Made by a program: the position numbers and the translations under genes. A model generated the notes under the pieces. The model saw only the letters and a program-made list of their open reading frames with translations. It searched no databases and was not told the origin of the DNA. Shown in pieces: positions 44,695 to 56,500 of a DNA stretch of 64,000 nt (its first letter is position 1; each line of letters starts with the position of its first letter). Source of the DNA: Entonaema liquescens (lineage: Eukaryota > Ascomycota > Sordariomycetes > Xylariales > Xylariaceae); assembly GCA_902805475.1 (NCBI GenBank), contig CADCSX010000011.1, positions 124,001 to 188,000 of the forward strand, given 5' to 3'.

Positions 44695-47116
44695 AGTGTT
44701 GAGTATCAATTTATTTTTATATTGCTGTGATTAGATCTACCCAGCAGTATACGGAGTCTTCTAATTATTAGCCTTTATACTTATCGATATTGCACTATGA
44801 GTAAGCACCTCAGAGTTAAGCGCCGTTGAATGAAGTAAGAAGTCAATTCCAACACCGGGAATGGCCAGATGCCGGTGCCGGTGCCGGTGCGTACGACGCC
44901 GGACCCCGCTCGGCGGCTCTCGGGATTCGAGAACGTCAGCATTAAGTGTATTATATCTAACCTCATTTAACCTAAACAACCTATTTTCGGAATTGACGTC
45001 AATTTTGGTAGGGAAACTCTGGTATGAAAGGCGTGTAGCTAGTTATTTCAAGACTCAAAACGCTTTATTTCTCCTCGGGCTTCGAAGTTACGGTATTGTA
45101 TTTATGTTGTGGTGATCAATCGAGGACACCGCATGTCAATTGGTTCATAATTTTTCATTTCAATTCCCGGCCAGGGATGCCCGATATTATATCAAAAGGG
45201 GCGCCGAAGGGACCCGGTGACCGGCATTAAATCTAAACATGCTCTCCTGTATTCCTCTCCTGTATTCCTCTCCTGTATTCCCCGTTTATATCCGTAAATA
45301 CCTTACTCACACCAAGGTTAACCCCGATGGAAATAGTCCTTATTCGTATGCGATTTGTTGACGCCTCAGCCTCTTGTATAACCCGCACGCTATACTTAGA
45401 ATTCGAAATCTAACAAGTCACAAACACCTCGAATTCTAATGTCCTGACTCATAAGTTTTCGGGCCGTCGAGATATGTGTGTAAGCTTAAGATGTATATTG
45501 TCTTGGCCATAATTTGGAATTCAGGGGGTATAGGAAGTATAATAGGTCTTGGTCACATCGGTCGTAACTTAGCTATTTGAAATACTGTTACCCTGTTAGT
45601 TAATGTTACCTAGTTACATGTCTCAAACGCTAGTTTATACGTAACCAATTCCAAATTTTACCAAATTTTCCTTTCACATGTTCTCTTTAGCTTAGCAATC
45701 AAACTGTCTAGTTTATGCAAATCCTCTCGCTAGCCCCCACTTCGTTTTAACAGTTCGGTGGACACTTGGCAATATCTATCCTGAGGTTCCGGAACGAGTG
45801 GCTTTTAGACGGGCCTTTTCCCCAAATGTTGAATAAAGACTAAAGACTTAAAATAGGAATTGTCCCGTAGGTTGTTAATTTTGTGCCGAGGATGAATAGT
45901 AAAAGAAAAAAAAAAGGATAAAGAATTACTAAATCGTAACGATAAAAGGCATAGTTACCTAAGCTAGTACCTAAGATAGCAATGGATAGCCCCGTATCAA
46001 TACCTATATGGGGATAACAAAATGACGAAATATTCGTAACAGCTCGCGATCGGTGCGGGCGGCCGCACCTGCGTTAAAGAGCAAACACTAGGTCATACAA
46101 CGTTCTAGATACGAGTACGTACCTTAGATATACATACCTAGGTAATATTGGTTATATTATGTACCTAACCTTTATCTGATTTATCGTTTGTGACTTGGAA
46201 ATTCTACAGTATAACGAGGAAAGATGTAACCAGACCTAACCCTCTCTCCTCTTACCTCTGCGTAACCCCTCTAACCATCAAGGTTCAATTTACCCCACCA
46301 TAAATTTTGACCCCACCATCATCGTATTGCGTATTAGCAATGGCGGCAATTAGATGATGCCAGCGCGCTTATTAGATTAAATGTGTCTGCAATATATCGT
46401 GACCGCGCGGTAACAGAACGACTACGATACTTGAATATATAACTAGATAGGTATTTGGGTACTTAAGAATTAGGTACCAAGTTACTATGTATGTAAGTAC
46501 GTGTGGGTATAGGGAAACGGCGTTGAAGAAGTTTTCGTGTTATACAAACATGGATGTCTACTCTGTATGATGCAGGTGCAGACTGCTCTTACTCACATGT
46601 ACGTACATACTTCATGCCTTTGAAAGTACCTAGGTATCTAATGCAGGTATCCTGAAACTTGATTTTCTTGTTATGGGTACCTTCCATACACTGTACCTAA
46701 CTTTACTTCTAACCTTATGTAGGCAATAGTAATTTACTTAGAAAAAGGTAGAAAGGGAAGAAAGAGGTAGGCACGTAGTAAGGTAGTAAAACAGCAAGGT
46801 CGATAGGAACGAAGATCCTTGGTATCCGAACTCGCAACGCTATCGTAGACTCGGCCTACCATCTTACCCATCTTATCCATCTTACTGTAACGATCAATCT
46901 CCTTGTCCCGATCCTCCTCTGCAGCTATTAAGAGATATTAAGAGCTAGTTAGAGCTATATAGCCAACAACTCCCTCAGCACTTTTGTGTCTTTGTTTATT
47001 GTTCATCTACAATCATCTAAACAAAGAGCAAATATCTTCGATATAGCACATACCGAATCTCACCAATTCGTGTCAACCATCCACAATCAAACAATTCACA
47101 TCAACATTTCGCAACC
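44695..47116. promoter_or_regulatory. Divergent intergenic region with short repeats
   Basis: This 2.4 kb stretch lies between the divergent DUF1348 and peroxiredoxin genes. It holds three GCCGGT units at 44871-44888, three 13-base tandem units at 45242-45280, and TACCTAGGTA at 46135-46144 and 46627-46636, with many TAGGTA/TACCTA half-words in the last 700 bases before the peroxiredoxin start. No gene was seen. Confidence 0.5.
45242..45280. repeat. Three perfect 13-base tandem units
   Basis: The unit CTCTCCTGTATTC occurs three times without mismatch. It is a candidate length-variable minisatellite. Confidence 0.9.
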
Positions 47117-47855
47117 ATGGCTACTACCCTTAAGGCTGGAGACAACTTCCCCGAAGGCGTGACCTTCACCTACGTCCCTTATACTCCTGAGCTTGCCGGC
47201 GTAACGGCCTGCGGTATCCCCGTCAAGTACGACGCCAGCAAAGGTATTTTCCCCTTCTCTCTTCTCTAGGTACATAATAGAACCCGTATATCTAACCACC
47301 CATTGTAGAATTCAAAGACAAGAAGGTCGTTATCGTCTCCGTCCCCGGCGCCTTTACACCTACCTGCCAAAACACCCACATTCAAGGCTACATCGAGAAG
47401 CTACCTCAGCTCAAGGCCGCTGGCGTCGACCAGGTCATAGTCATCTCCTACAACGACGCTTGGGTCCAAGCTGCCTGGGCTAAGGCCAACGGTATTAAGG
47501 ACGAGATTGTAAGTGCGCTTTTTGTTTTCAAGCTCACCTCCCCATTCGCTATTCACCTTGCGTTTTTCCAAAACAGGAATATTCCAGGGGAAGAGAGCAA
47601 ATTAATTGGACGCCACTTGTCTAACATATCACCACGTCTCCATCTACATTTTACCAAAATAACTAACGGCAACATTAACAGATCTTCGCATCTGACGACG
47701 GTGCTCCCTTTAGCAGCAGCATTGGCTGGACTATCGGTGCTCGCACTGCCCGCTATGCCATTGTCGTCGACCACGGCAAGGTCGTCTATGCCGAGAAGGA
47801 GCCCGACAAGGGTGTCACAGTCTCTGGCGTCGATGCTGTGCTCGCCAAGCTATAA
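47117..47855 (+). CDS. Prx5-type peroxiredoxin with C-terminal AKL
   Basis: Thiol peroxidase of the Prx5/AhpE-like group that includes yeast Ahp1 and fungal PMP20 proteins; reduces H2O2 and alkyl hydroperoxides. Exons are 47117-47243, 47309-47508 and 47682-47855, 166 residues. The peroxidatic cysteine is Cys62 in VPGAFTPTCQNTHIQGY. The active-site region continues QVIVISYNDAWVQAAWAKA, and SIGWTIGARTARYAIVVDHG precedes the end. The chain ends VLAKL, so the last three residues fit a type 1 peroxisomal targeting signal, as in PMP20. Introns are 47244-47308 and 47509-47681 (173 bases, CTAACGGC branch). Codon use is C-rich, consistent with high expression. Confidence 0.93.
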
Positions 47856-48807
47856 GCACTAAATCTACCTAACCTACCCAACCATGACCATGATACCAAC
47901 CAAGACCGGAAACGGATTTCGAGCTATAGAGTAGGAGAATATGGACGAGGCTAGAAAGAAGATGGGGTTGACTGCCTTCGGAATACCCTGCTTTTCGGGT
48001 GCAGTTTTATGATTTCCTTACATAGAGACGGACTTTGTCAAACAATCCAAAGTGGTTTATATATAAATATAAACACATAGGGATCAGGCATCTGGCTAGC
48101 TGGTATTCGAGAGCGAAGCCCCCTTCGGATTAGAACTTAGTAGACTTACTACATTTAATAAATTCCACTCTGCTCATATAATAGCGTTTTACTGAAGCAT
48201 AGTGCTGTGCTGTTATTTATTTACCGATATCGGCTTAAATCTTATGTGGTTGCGTAGGTAGAGGTGCGAATTGCGCCAAGTAAATAAGTTAACCAAGCTT
48301 AAGCGGATATTGGGTGAAAACACATATGGGTAATGTATGAACCTAAAAGGTCGAACTAATCGGAATACCAAGCATTCCACATCACAATACGAGAGTAGCA
48401 CAAGACATACGTACGAATTCAGACCGCAAAACGAGCTGGTATTATGAAGCTACCAGGTTTAGAATTCCCATGACCGTATTAACCATGAGAGATTCCATGC
48501 ATTCCCCCCCCAACCGAATAGATGATGTGTGTGTTTGTGTGCTACGTGAAGGATTCTCTTTATTCGCAATCGAGGAAGAAAACTGTTTCCCACCGAAGAC
48601 GCCGCCGGACGCAAGAGGGCTACAACAACAATAACAACACTAAAGAGATGCTATGCCGTATCGTTTCACCCCTTCCTCTTTTCTCTCTCTTTCTTTCCTC
48701 GTTCCGTTCCTCAAAGCCCCCTTTCACACTTCGGAATCCTCGCCAGAAGATCGACTCTCGAACCAAAACCCTTGAGACCTTAAACCTGACAGTCGGATAA
48801 ACTGGGC
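47856..48807. other. Convergent 3' intergenic region
   Basis: This stretch lies between the 3' ends of the peroxiredoxin and eL24 genes. No supported gene; a 92-codon frame at 48522-48800 is low-complexity. Confidence 0.5.
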
Positions 48808-49624
48808 TTAGCGGGTGTTGGCCTGGACCTTGGACTGGGCGCCGCGAGCACCCTGCTTGCCGACGATGCGCTGGGTCTGGCCCTTGGCGGCGGTGGTGGC
48901 CTTCTTGGCCTTGTCCGACTTCTTGGCGGCGGCGGCGGCGGCCTTCTTCTCCTTGGACTCCTTGATGGCCTGGGCGCGGGCGGCGGAGCGGGCCTCGGGG
49001 CGCATGGATCGGCGCTCCTTGATCACGTCGAGGGAGGCGCCGACGATGGCTCGCTGGGACTTGACGGTGCGGCGCGTGCGCTTCTTGGCGACTTCCTGTG
49101 GTTGGGTGTGTTAGCCATCTTTTCTCGTCTGCGATATAAATGTATGCTTTTATTCTTGTTGTGTGTCCCGTGATGCGAAAGGTATTTCGTCATCACCTGT
49201 GAATGGAATAATACGCTAGGGAGGAAGTCGTACCTCAGAGATACCCTTGCGGTGTTGTCGTCGGAAGAGAACGGTCCATGAGATTCGGCGGGGTTCTTTC
49301 GCTGTAGGAAGAGCGACTCGGACTTGCCGTTCTGGAATCGGAAGACCTTGCTGTCGCCTCGGACGTAGAGCTTACCCTGTGGTTGTGATAAGTCGCGTTA
49401 GTATTTGTGTCTCATATATCGCGTTGATCCCAATTCCTTCCTCGAGGATTTATCCTCAATTCAACAAGGTATCTACATGTATGTATCTATACGTATAGGT
49501 ATATATATACACAGTAATTGGTGCCAATGCATCGATCGGAAAATACGGAAATCGAATGTGGGAAATTGCGTACCTTGCCAGGGTAGATCCTCTGACCGGA
49601 GAAGGTATCGTCGTAAGTTCTCAT
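48808..49624 (-). CDS. rpl24: 60S ribosomal protein eL24
   Basis: Cytosolic large-subunit ribosomal protein. Exons are 49624-49574, 49376-49234 and 49095-48808; introns 49377-49573 and 49096-49233. Blocks: TFSGQRIYPGKGKLYVRGDS and KVFRFQNGKSESLFLQRKNP (zinc-ribbon-like L24e domain), then WTVLFRRQHRKGISE, EVAKKRTRRTVKSQRAIVGA and an Ala/Lys-rich tail. Exon 2 contains a frame break between LQRKNP and WTVLFRR. A single extra base in the G4 run at 49290-49293 gives the family sequence NPRRISWTVLF and a whole protein of 160 residues. This gene should be essential or nearly so and shows strong codon bias, so a sequencing or assembly error is the probable cause. Confidence 0.94.
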
Positions 49625-50023
49625 TGTGGCGGTTGATTTGGCGCTGAGAACTTGGTTGACTGCTGTGAGGTTAGTAGTTTCGTGGTGTTTGGTTGCGGGA
49701 TTGTGTTAAGAGGTTGAATTTCGTAAATGTCAAAGTTGCGCACTTGTGTGGGTTGCATGACTAAGCCCCATTCAATTTTTTTGGCCTTTTAGGGTCTCGC
49801 TTTGATGTGGCTTGCGCTACGGGGTGGGAATGTGGCTGGTGGGGATGGAAATGGAACTTACGGGCAGTGACACCCGACCTGACACGATATGATGATACCC
49901 CGATTGGTGCATAATCACATTATTTCTTATTATCTCCTATGCTCACTTACTCTGCACTATATACAACATACTTTATAATGATTTTGATATAGTTAAGCTA
50001 ATTCCAACAATTCATATCTTCCA
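49625..50023. promoter_or_regulatory. Bidirectional promoter region of rpl24 and tad1
   Basis: The two start codons are only 399 bases apart and face away from each other. The region is T-rich near 49770-49785. Both genes serve translation (a ribosomal protein and a tRNA editing enzyme), so shared control is plausible but unproven. Confidence 0.6.
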
Positions 50024-51535
50024 ATGATAATACCAGATGACATCGCTGCGCTGGTGCAAAGGCATTACAATGCGCTCCCATCGAAGAGAAAACCAGTTGT
50101 TAGAAGCAACGGGCTGCGTGAATGGGTGCCTCTAGCCGGAATAGTGGCTCAAGGTATATATACCATAGTCTCCTTCATATACTTTTAGCTACAAGCATAT
50201 AAATAGAAACATGCTCATAGACTAATAGGTAAAGATGGTGAACTCAAGTGTCTGACCCTTGCGTAGGTTAGCTTCTAAATTCCTGACGGCTTATTACATT
50301 CATCCAGTCGTAGCCCGAGATACACAGATCTAACAATTTACTGTGGTGTAGAACAGGCATGAAATGCCTACCCGCGTCCAAGATATCACAAGCACAGGGG
50401 AATGTGCTGCATGATTGGCATGCTGAAGTGTTGGCCATACGGGCTTTCAACCGCTTCGTTCTCGACGAGTGTAAAGTCATAGCTCAGGGGGGATCATCTG
50501 AGTTTTGCGGTGGCGAACTACCGATGAGATATATTTGAGCCGTAGCGGTAACAGTGAATGGAGGGACAGCCTTTCACTTGGAGAGAGGATATCCTCTTGG
50601 ACATGTACTGTTCCGAGGCCCCCTGTGGCGATGCGAGTATGGAACTAATAATGGCGGCTCAAGAGGACGCCACGCCGTGGGAACTACCTCTAACAAGCGC
50701 TGCTACACCCCTTACCACACTAGATCCCTCGGTCTCGTTACCAGGTCGTGCTTATTTCTCCCAACTAGGCGTCGTTCGGCGGAAGCCCGCGCGCTCCGAT
50801 GCGCCGCCCACGCTGTCCAAGTCATGCTCTGATAAACTAGCTCTACGGCAATGTATATCACTACTCTCATCCACCACCGCACTCCTTGTTGACCCGTGTC
50901 ATGTCTACATACATACCCTAGTCCTTCCAGAATCTCGGTACTCCGAGTCTGCCTGCCGTCGCTGTTTTTCACCATCTCCTATAGACGGGCGAATGAGAAG
51001 CCTCGCAACGACAGGAGACCAAGGAAAAGGAGAAGTCAAATCTTCCTATGATTTCCGTCCATTTTCCATCGAAACAACGAACTTGGAATTCGCCTTCTCC
51101 CAGCGAACCGTAACGAATGAGAAGAACAGTTCAGTTGCGCAAAACGTAGCAGCTAGCAACATTTCTGCAGCTTGGACGCGCTCTGGCCTTGAAGAAACGA
51201 CGCTGGGAGGGATCCTACAGGGTCGGAAGCAATCTGCGGCCGACGCGCGGGGGGCTAGTTTTACTTCAAGACGCAAGATATGGAGTATCGCTGTTGAGGT
51301 AGCCGACCTGGTTTTATTACAGCAAGATGTGGGCGAGGGAGAAGAGATAGAAGTAAAATCTGGTAATGTTTCTGCTATAGGTGCTGATATCCGGAGGGCA
51401 CTCGACGCTGGAACTTACGGTGAGATGAAGGAGTGCGAACTACTAGAGCCTCGAAGGAGGGCAAAAGACAAAGCTAGAGCAGAGGTATTGAAGGGATGGG
51501 TAAGAAATATAGGCGATGAGTTCTTTAAACTGTAA
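50024..51535 (+). CDS. tad1: tRNA-specific adenosine deaminase Tad1 (ADAT1)
   Basis: Deaminates adenosine 37 of tRNA-Ala to inosine, as known for yeast Tad1. Exons are 50024-50153, 50229-50262 and 50352-51535; introns 50154-50228 and 50263-50351. Motifs: LREWVPLAGIVAQG, then CLTLATGMKCLP, zinc and catalytic DWHAEVLAIRAFNRF (His78, Glu80), MYCSEAPCGDASMEL (first zinc cysteine region) and LSKSCSDKLALRQC (second). The C-terminal deaminase region holds AWTRSGLEETTLGGILQGRK and GASFTSRRKIWS. Two frame breaks sit within 65 bases: one extra base in T4 at 50503-50506 and one in G3 at 50563-50565 give the continuous sequence SSEFLRWRTTDEIY ... SEWRGQPFTWRED and 449 residues. Without them the catalytic His/Glu and the cysteines would be on different frames. 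Confidence 0.9.
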
Positions 51536-52093
51536 ATCCGCTACGAAGTTCACTTGTTACATGATATCAAGCCAGACATTTACAACATATTTCTTCTTAT
51601 TTCGCACAAGCAGTGGCATCGATTCCTCACTACCACGCCTGCGTATCTAAGGTAAAACCTACTAGTAGAACTTGACGGAGGAACGAAGTATGACAACGCA
51701 AGTTGCTAGTGTAGGAATGGATTGGGAGGTCCGTGTCCGCGTTTTGAAGACACGGAAGCCAAGCCCAAAACTACCTAGAATGATGACGATAGTGGTTAAG
51801 GGGGGGAAACCCCCACCACCAGGTTAATTTGCAAAAGGACAGCTACCGAGGAACTCCCTTTCCGACCTTCCTTCCTTAGGTGAGAGAGAACATGAGAGAT
51901 AGAGAGAAAAGACCACCATCAAACTAATTTGACCAAATGCCATATTCATTCCCGTTATTTTGTTTGAGTTCCATTATCTTTCCGCGTACATCATTTCATT
52001 TCGTAAAAAAATGAGAAAGGGTTTGTTGGGGGTTTGGGAGTAAGTCTGGTATGTTTGGTCCGTTTGGAATGGGTGTGCCAATTAAGAGGTCGT
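51536..52093. terminator. Convergent 3' region with G/C hairpin
   Basis: This stretch lies between the 3' ends of tad1 and the NAC beta gene. GGGGG-AAA-CCCCC at 51802-51814, within a longer GTGG...CCAC frame, can fold into a hairpin. Its role in transcript ending is a guess. Nothing else was seen. Confidence 0.35.
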
Positions 52094-52735
52094 CTATTCG
52101 ACCTTGCTCTCGAAGTTCTCGCCGGCAACCAAGTCGGGGATATCATCATCGTCCGCATCAGCCTCCTTAGACTCCTTGGACATGCTCTGGTAGCTCTCAG
52201 CTAGTTTCCGGAGGGATGCTAGAGAGTCGGGACCGAGCTGGTTCAGAATACCGGGGACAAGTTCCGTAAGCTCCTTATCCTCACCAGCACCGTAGATAGC
52301 GAATGTGTTGGCGGGGACGGCAGCGTGAACTAGTAGAATATTAGATGGGCGCTCTTTTTGATCTTTTTACTCTTTTCACTCTTTTCTTCTTATATATATA
52401 AAACTCACCCTTAGGAGCGGAGAAGTGAATAACGTTTCCGTCGCTCTTGAACATGTTGACCTCCTCGATAGCCTGGATAGGCTGGGTGTTGAGCTTCTTC
52501 AAGGTAGCTTGCAACTTCTTGTCGTCATTGGCGCTTCGGGCAACGTTTCGCTTTTGCTTGTGTCGCGGGGTTCCCTTTCCACCTGCGCACCAAATATTAT
52601 TATTAATCAATGATCATTTTCAATAGATATAAATTCAATAATTCAAGAACTTGACGTTATTCAGTATGACGTACCGGTACGCGAAGGCGCAGCTCCGCCG
52701 AACTTCTTCTTAAGGATCTCTTGTACGTCCGCCAT
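52094..52735 (-). CDS. egd1: Nascent polypeptide-associated complex subunit beta
   Basis: Ribosome-bound chaperone subunit that pairs with NAC alpha and shields nascent chains. Exons are 52735-52675, 52582-52409 and 52329-52094, 156 residues. The ribosome-binding N-terminus has GGKGTPRHKQKRNVARS. The NAC domain has KKLQATLKKLNTQPIQAIEE, VNMFKSDGNVIHFSAPKVHA and VPANTFAIYGAGEDKELTEL, then VPGILNQLGPDSLASLRKLA. The tail is acidic (EADADDDDIPDLV). Introns are 52583-52674 and 52330-52408. The frame is intact throughout, unlike the neighbouring rpl24 and tad1. The N-terminus (MADVQEILKKKFGGAAPS) is slightly longer than usual. Confidence 0.95.
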
Positions 52736-53524
52736 GGTTGTTGGCAGATATTATTCTCTTGTCGGAGTTCGGAGGGGGTGGAATTGTTGGTGGGTTGAAG
52801 ACAACAAGTGCTTTTTTAGTAGCTGGGGAAATCAGTTAGTTATTTGTTATTTGGTTAATTGATTTTTGGTGTGGGACAGCTTGATTAAAGATGATCATGA
52901 ACACAAAAAAAAAAGAAATACAAAATCATTTATTCACTACTCTTAACACAAATATACAAAAATAAATCGAGGTATATAACTTACCTCAAGAGGAATTGCG
53001 AGATTTTTCCGTCGTCGTCAAGAATATCGCAAAGCTCTATCAAATCGAGGGGCGATGAGGCCTGAAGTTGGGGCTCGTCGGCATTGGGAAATTGTGCGTT
53101 GCCAAGACTTTTTCCTTTTTTTTCGCTTGAGGATCAACCCTCTTCCGCCCGCACCTTCCAGGTCCCGTATTCTTACCTTGCTCATCACCCACTCCTTTAC
53201 GTACTTACTTAGGTAACCATATACGTAACGGTATATGCACGTAACCATCTTCCACTGTTACTTAGGTCAACGTTAAGATACTGTCTGCCGTAGAAGAGAA
53301 AAGAGAAATCGCAAATACAGTACTATATTAAGTCAAGAGACAACCAAATATGGTGCTCAACTACTTCAGCTAATTACTATCTAAAACTCGCTCAATGTTT
53401 TTCTGACTCCTGATCGTAAACACATCGCACAGCTTCAGCTTCTCCAAGTTCAACTTTCCCACTCTTTCTTCTCCATATTCTGTTCGTCATCCTGGCACCT
53501 CTGAGGGGATTCATTCCATGAAAA
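52736..53524. promoter_or_regulatory. NAC beta promoter region and RdRP 3' flank
   Basis: Holds the upstream region of the NAC beta gene and the 3' end of the polymerase gene. A-rich run near 52905-52914. No gene was recognised. Confidence 0.5.
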
Positions 53525-56500
53525 TTAGTCGGCTAATCTGGCCAGAGCATCCAGGCCGGTATCTTCTTCCTCTTCTAGTTCAACTAGCTCCTCGTATGTG
53601 TCGGGTTGCTCCTCCACCACTTCCGTAGCTTGGGTCACCTGTGTGCTTTGACCAATATCCAACCCGCCAATCTCACCCTTTTTGTTCGAGTCACTGATAC
53701 GTGCGCTAATAAGACGCTGAAACTCATCGTCATCGCATGCGAAGTCATCATCTAATACTGCCGTTGTTGGCTTAGGCACCTCCTCTAATTCGAATTTGTC
53801 TTTCGCCGTAGCGATTCGACCCAGTTCGTACTCAAAAATCCATGGGAAGCTAATCAATGGCATACTACCAATGGGTAGCTTCTCTCCTCCTGCGTCTGTT
53901 GTTACTTGTCCCTGTGCTATTTGTGCTTCTTCCCAGGTGACGCGGTAGGCCGCTGCTACTACAGGATATAAGACATTTGGATCTCTGGAGCCTGCTAGAT
54001 TGATGCAAGCTTCCCTGAAACGTTCTCTATGGTTAGTCATTACTGGCTCCATATTCTCTTGTCGCTTGTATTCGCCCCCAATCCGAGGTTTCGACATCAT
54101 GAAAGTTGACCAAGCTTCGAATTCGGTTTCAATATCATGCTGGTTCATGATCTGTCGCATAGCCTTATCATGCTGTCTCTTTATCATTCTAACTGGTTTC
54201 AATAGTTTGTCTTGTAGTGAATATCTGCGGAGAATTCTTTGGTCGAACGTGCTGTCTAGTTTCGGTTTAAATTCAACCTGGGCCACTTGGTCATAGAGCC
54301 GACCAAGAATCTTCATCGAGCGGTATGTTTTATTTGGTGCTTTTTCCATAAAGTGCGGCCATGTCTTCGGCCGCAATGGCGCCTTTAGGTAAGCCGCTTG
54401 TCCAGTCTTCGGGTAGTCCACAGCATTGGAATGCAAACGTGCTAGCTCGATGCATCGCGGGTCCTTGGGACCATCCGGCAGCGTGTCGCACTTGGCCAGA
54501 TGAGCATGAGCGATGGTGCTGAGCGAGTCATTTTTCATGTAGCTCACGAAAAACGAGATAAGATCTGTCAACTCTACGTCTCGATCAAGTTCTTTTGGCT
54601 TGAGTACGTCCTGCTCCATAGGGGGGTGATTCCACTCTGTGGGTATGAGCCGAGGATCCCAAATTACGAAGTAGTCGTCACCGTCGAGGTCGCCTCCAGA
54701 GCACATTGAAGGGATATCGCGATCACCAACTGTGGGGAACACAACAACGTCGCGAAGGTGTCTTAACGCCGGAACGTCTACGGCCTCTACTACTCGTATA
54801 TCTCCCGGATGGAGGGATGGGTTTCGTCCAAGCACACATATCCCGGTTATTACGGTATATTCGCTTTGGTCTCCTGGTCTAATACCCGCCTTTGGTACTT
54901 GCAGAAAGATCTGTGGCAAGGTTTTGGGATCCTTCCTTCCATCAAATTCGGTCAAATCTGAATGTCCGCGCAACGTGCGAGTTTCATCAGCGCAACCGAA
55001 GACGAATGCGCCCTGGTCAACCATAATACGGGCTTTCTCGCGAAGTAGCTTCATTGACCAAGCACGCCAAATGTGTAATAGGGTCATAAAAAAGGGCTCT
55101 TTCGTTTCCATGAACCCGTCTACAATCATCTGCGCCATTATCGTGGTGATGCCATTCTGGTCAACATATTTGCTTAGTAACTGTATAGCAAAATCGGCGT
55201 CAGTCATGGCTCGCTCATAGTCAGCGATCTGCTTTTTCATCATCTCCTCGAGAGCCTCATCCGGCACGCCAAGGCAGCTAAGAATAGTAATGGTCTGCCG
55301 GTTTAAAGTTGCAACAGAATATCTAGACGTCTTAATAATCTCAAGGCCCTTCGAAATCGCGGTGAATTTGTTTTGCGATGGTCGTAGGTGAACCTCGTTA
55401 AAAGGGACATCTGGCCATTGTACTAGAATCCCCTTGCTACCTCCAAGTCTAAACTGAAAAGCAGATGGAAGAGTTTTCGCGGTCCTGCTCATGTCAAGGT
55501 TTTGCATGAGGAACTTTGCGCGGCTAAATGCTATCTTTCCAACTCCATCGGTAAAGCACCAACCATTACGCTCAATGTCATTGATGTGTACAATCGCTTG
55601 GCCTATCGGTGATGCTTTGGGTATTCTCGTTGTCGAGAAGCATTGTCCAAGTCGGGAGGCATACTTAGCTACGACTCGGATGTGGTTAACGTCGCCCATC
55701 CAGTTTCGGATGTTATCGCAAGTTAGGAAGTCTGTTGGGCAGAAGAAGTAGGCGCCATGTTCTCGAAACTGGGAGTTCCCAGTCGCAAGATACTGGAAAT
55801 GGCGGCCTCCAATCCGTATACCATTCTGCAATGCTCGATGTACGCGATTAAATAGAGCGTTGTCCCGTGTAGTATCAGGGTCTGGGTAGATACGGCCCTT
55901 GGTAATCTCGTCTGTAAACTGAACACGTATGAACCGGTCTTCGTAGTTGATATACTGCCGTAGAACACGGTTTGATGGCTCCGGTGTAGGACTGCTGAGA
56001 TACATTGTTGTGGGCGTAACCACCACTTTTCTTACCCACATGCAATGCCCGGGCAGTGAGATCTCCGGATAATGACTCATTGCCTTTTTGTCTTCAAAGA
56101 GAGACATTGGCTCGTATATTCTCTTCTCGTCGAGCTTCTCCCTACTTTCGGTGCGACTTTCGATGCGCGATTGCAATACATACGTCAGGAGGTCTTTTGC
56201 TCTGTCGCGGAGTCGAGTACGATCTCTTGACAGGTCTGCCAGCTTTTGTAGAAACTCGGTAGAAATGTTAATTTCATTAAAGATGCCTTGGGAGATGCAT
56301 GCTTCGAGCTGATAGCGAACATCGTAGGGCAGGTAGACGTCTTCGGTATCAGTTAGAAGGGCGAGATTCGCTTTAGATGTGTCAATGCCTGGTTGTTGAG
56401 GTTCAAGTGTATCCCAGAATCTTGATACCCGCGACTGAACTAACTTTATATCAGCCGATGTTTTGTGATCTATGGTGATGTTAAATTCCTGCAGAGCTGC

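Noticed and set aside
49096..49233. C/D snoRNA inside rpl24 intron 2
   Set aside because: A C-box-like GTGATGA is present but there is no CTGA D box and no terminal stem.
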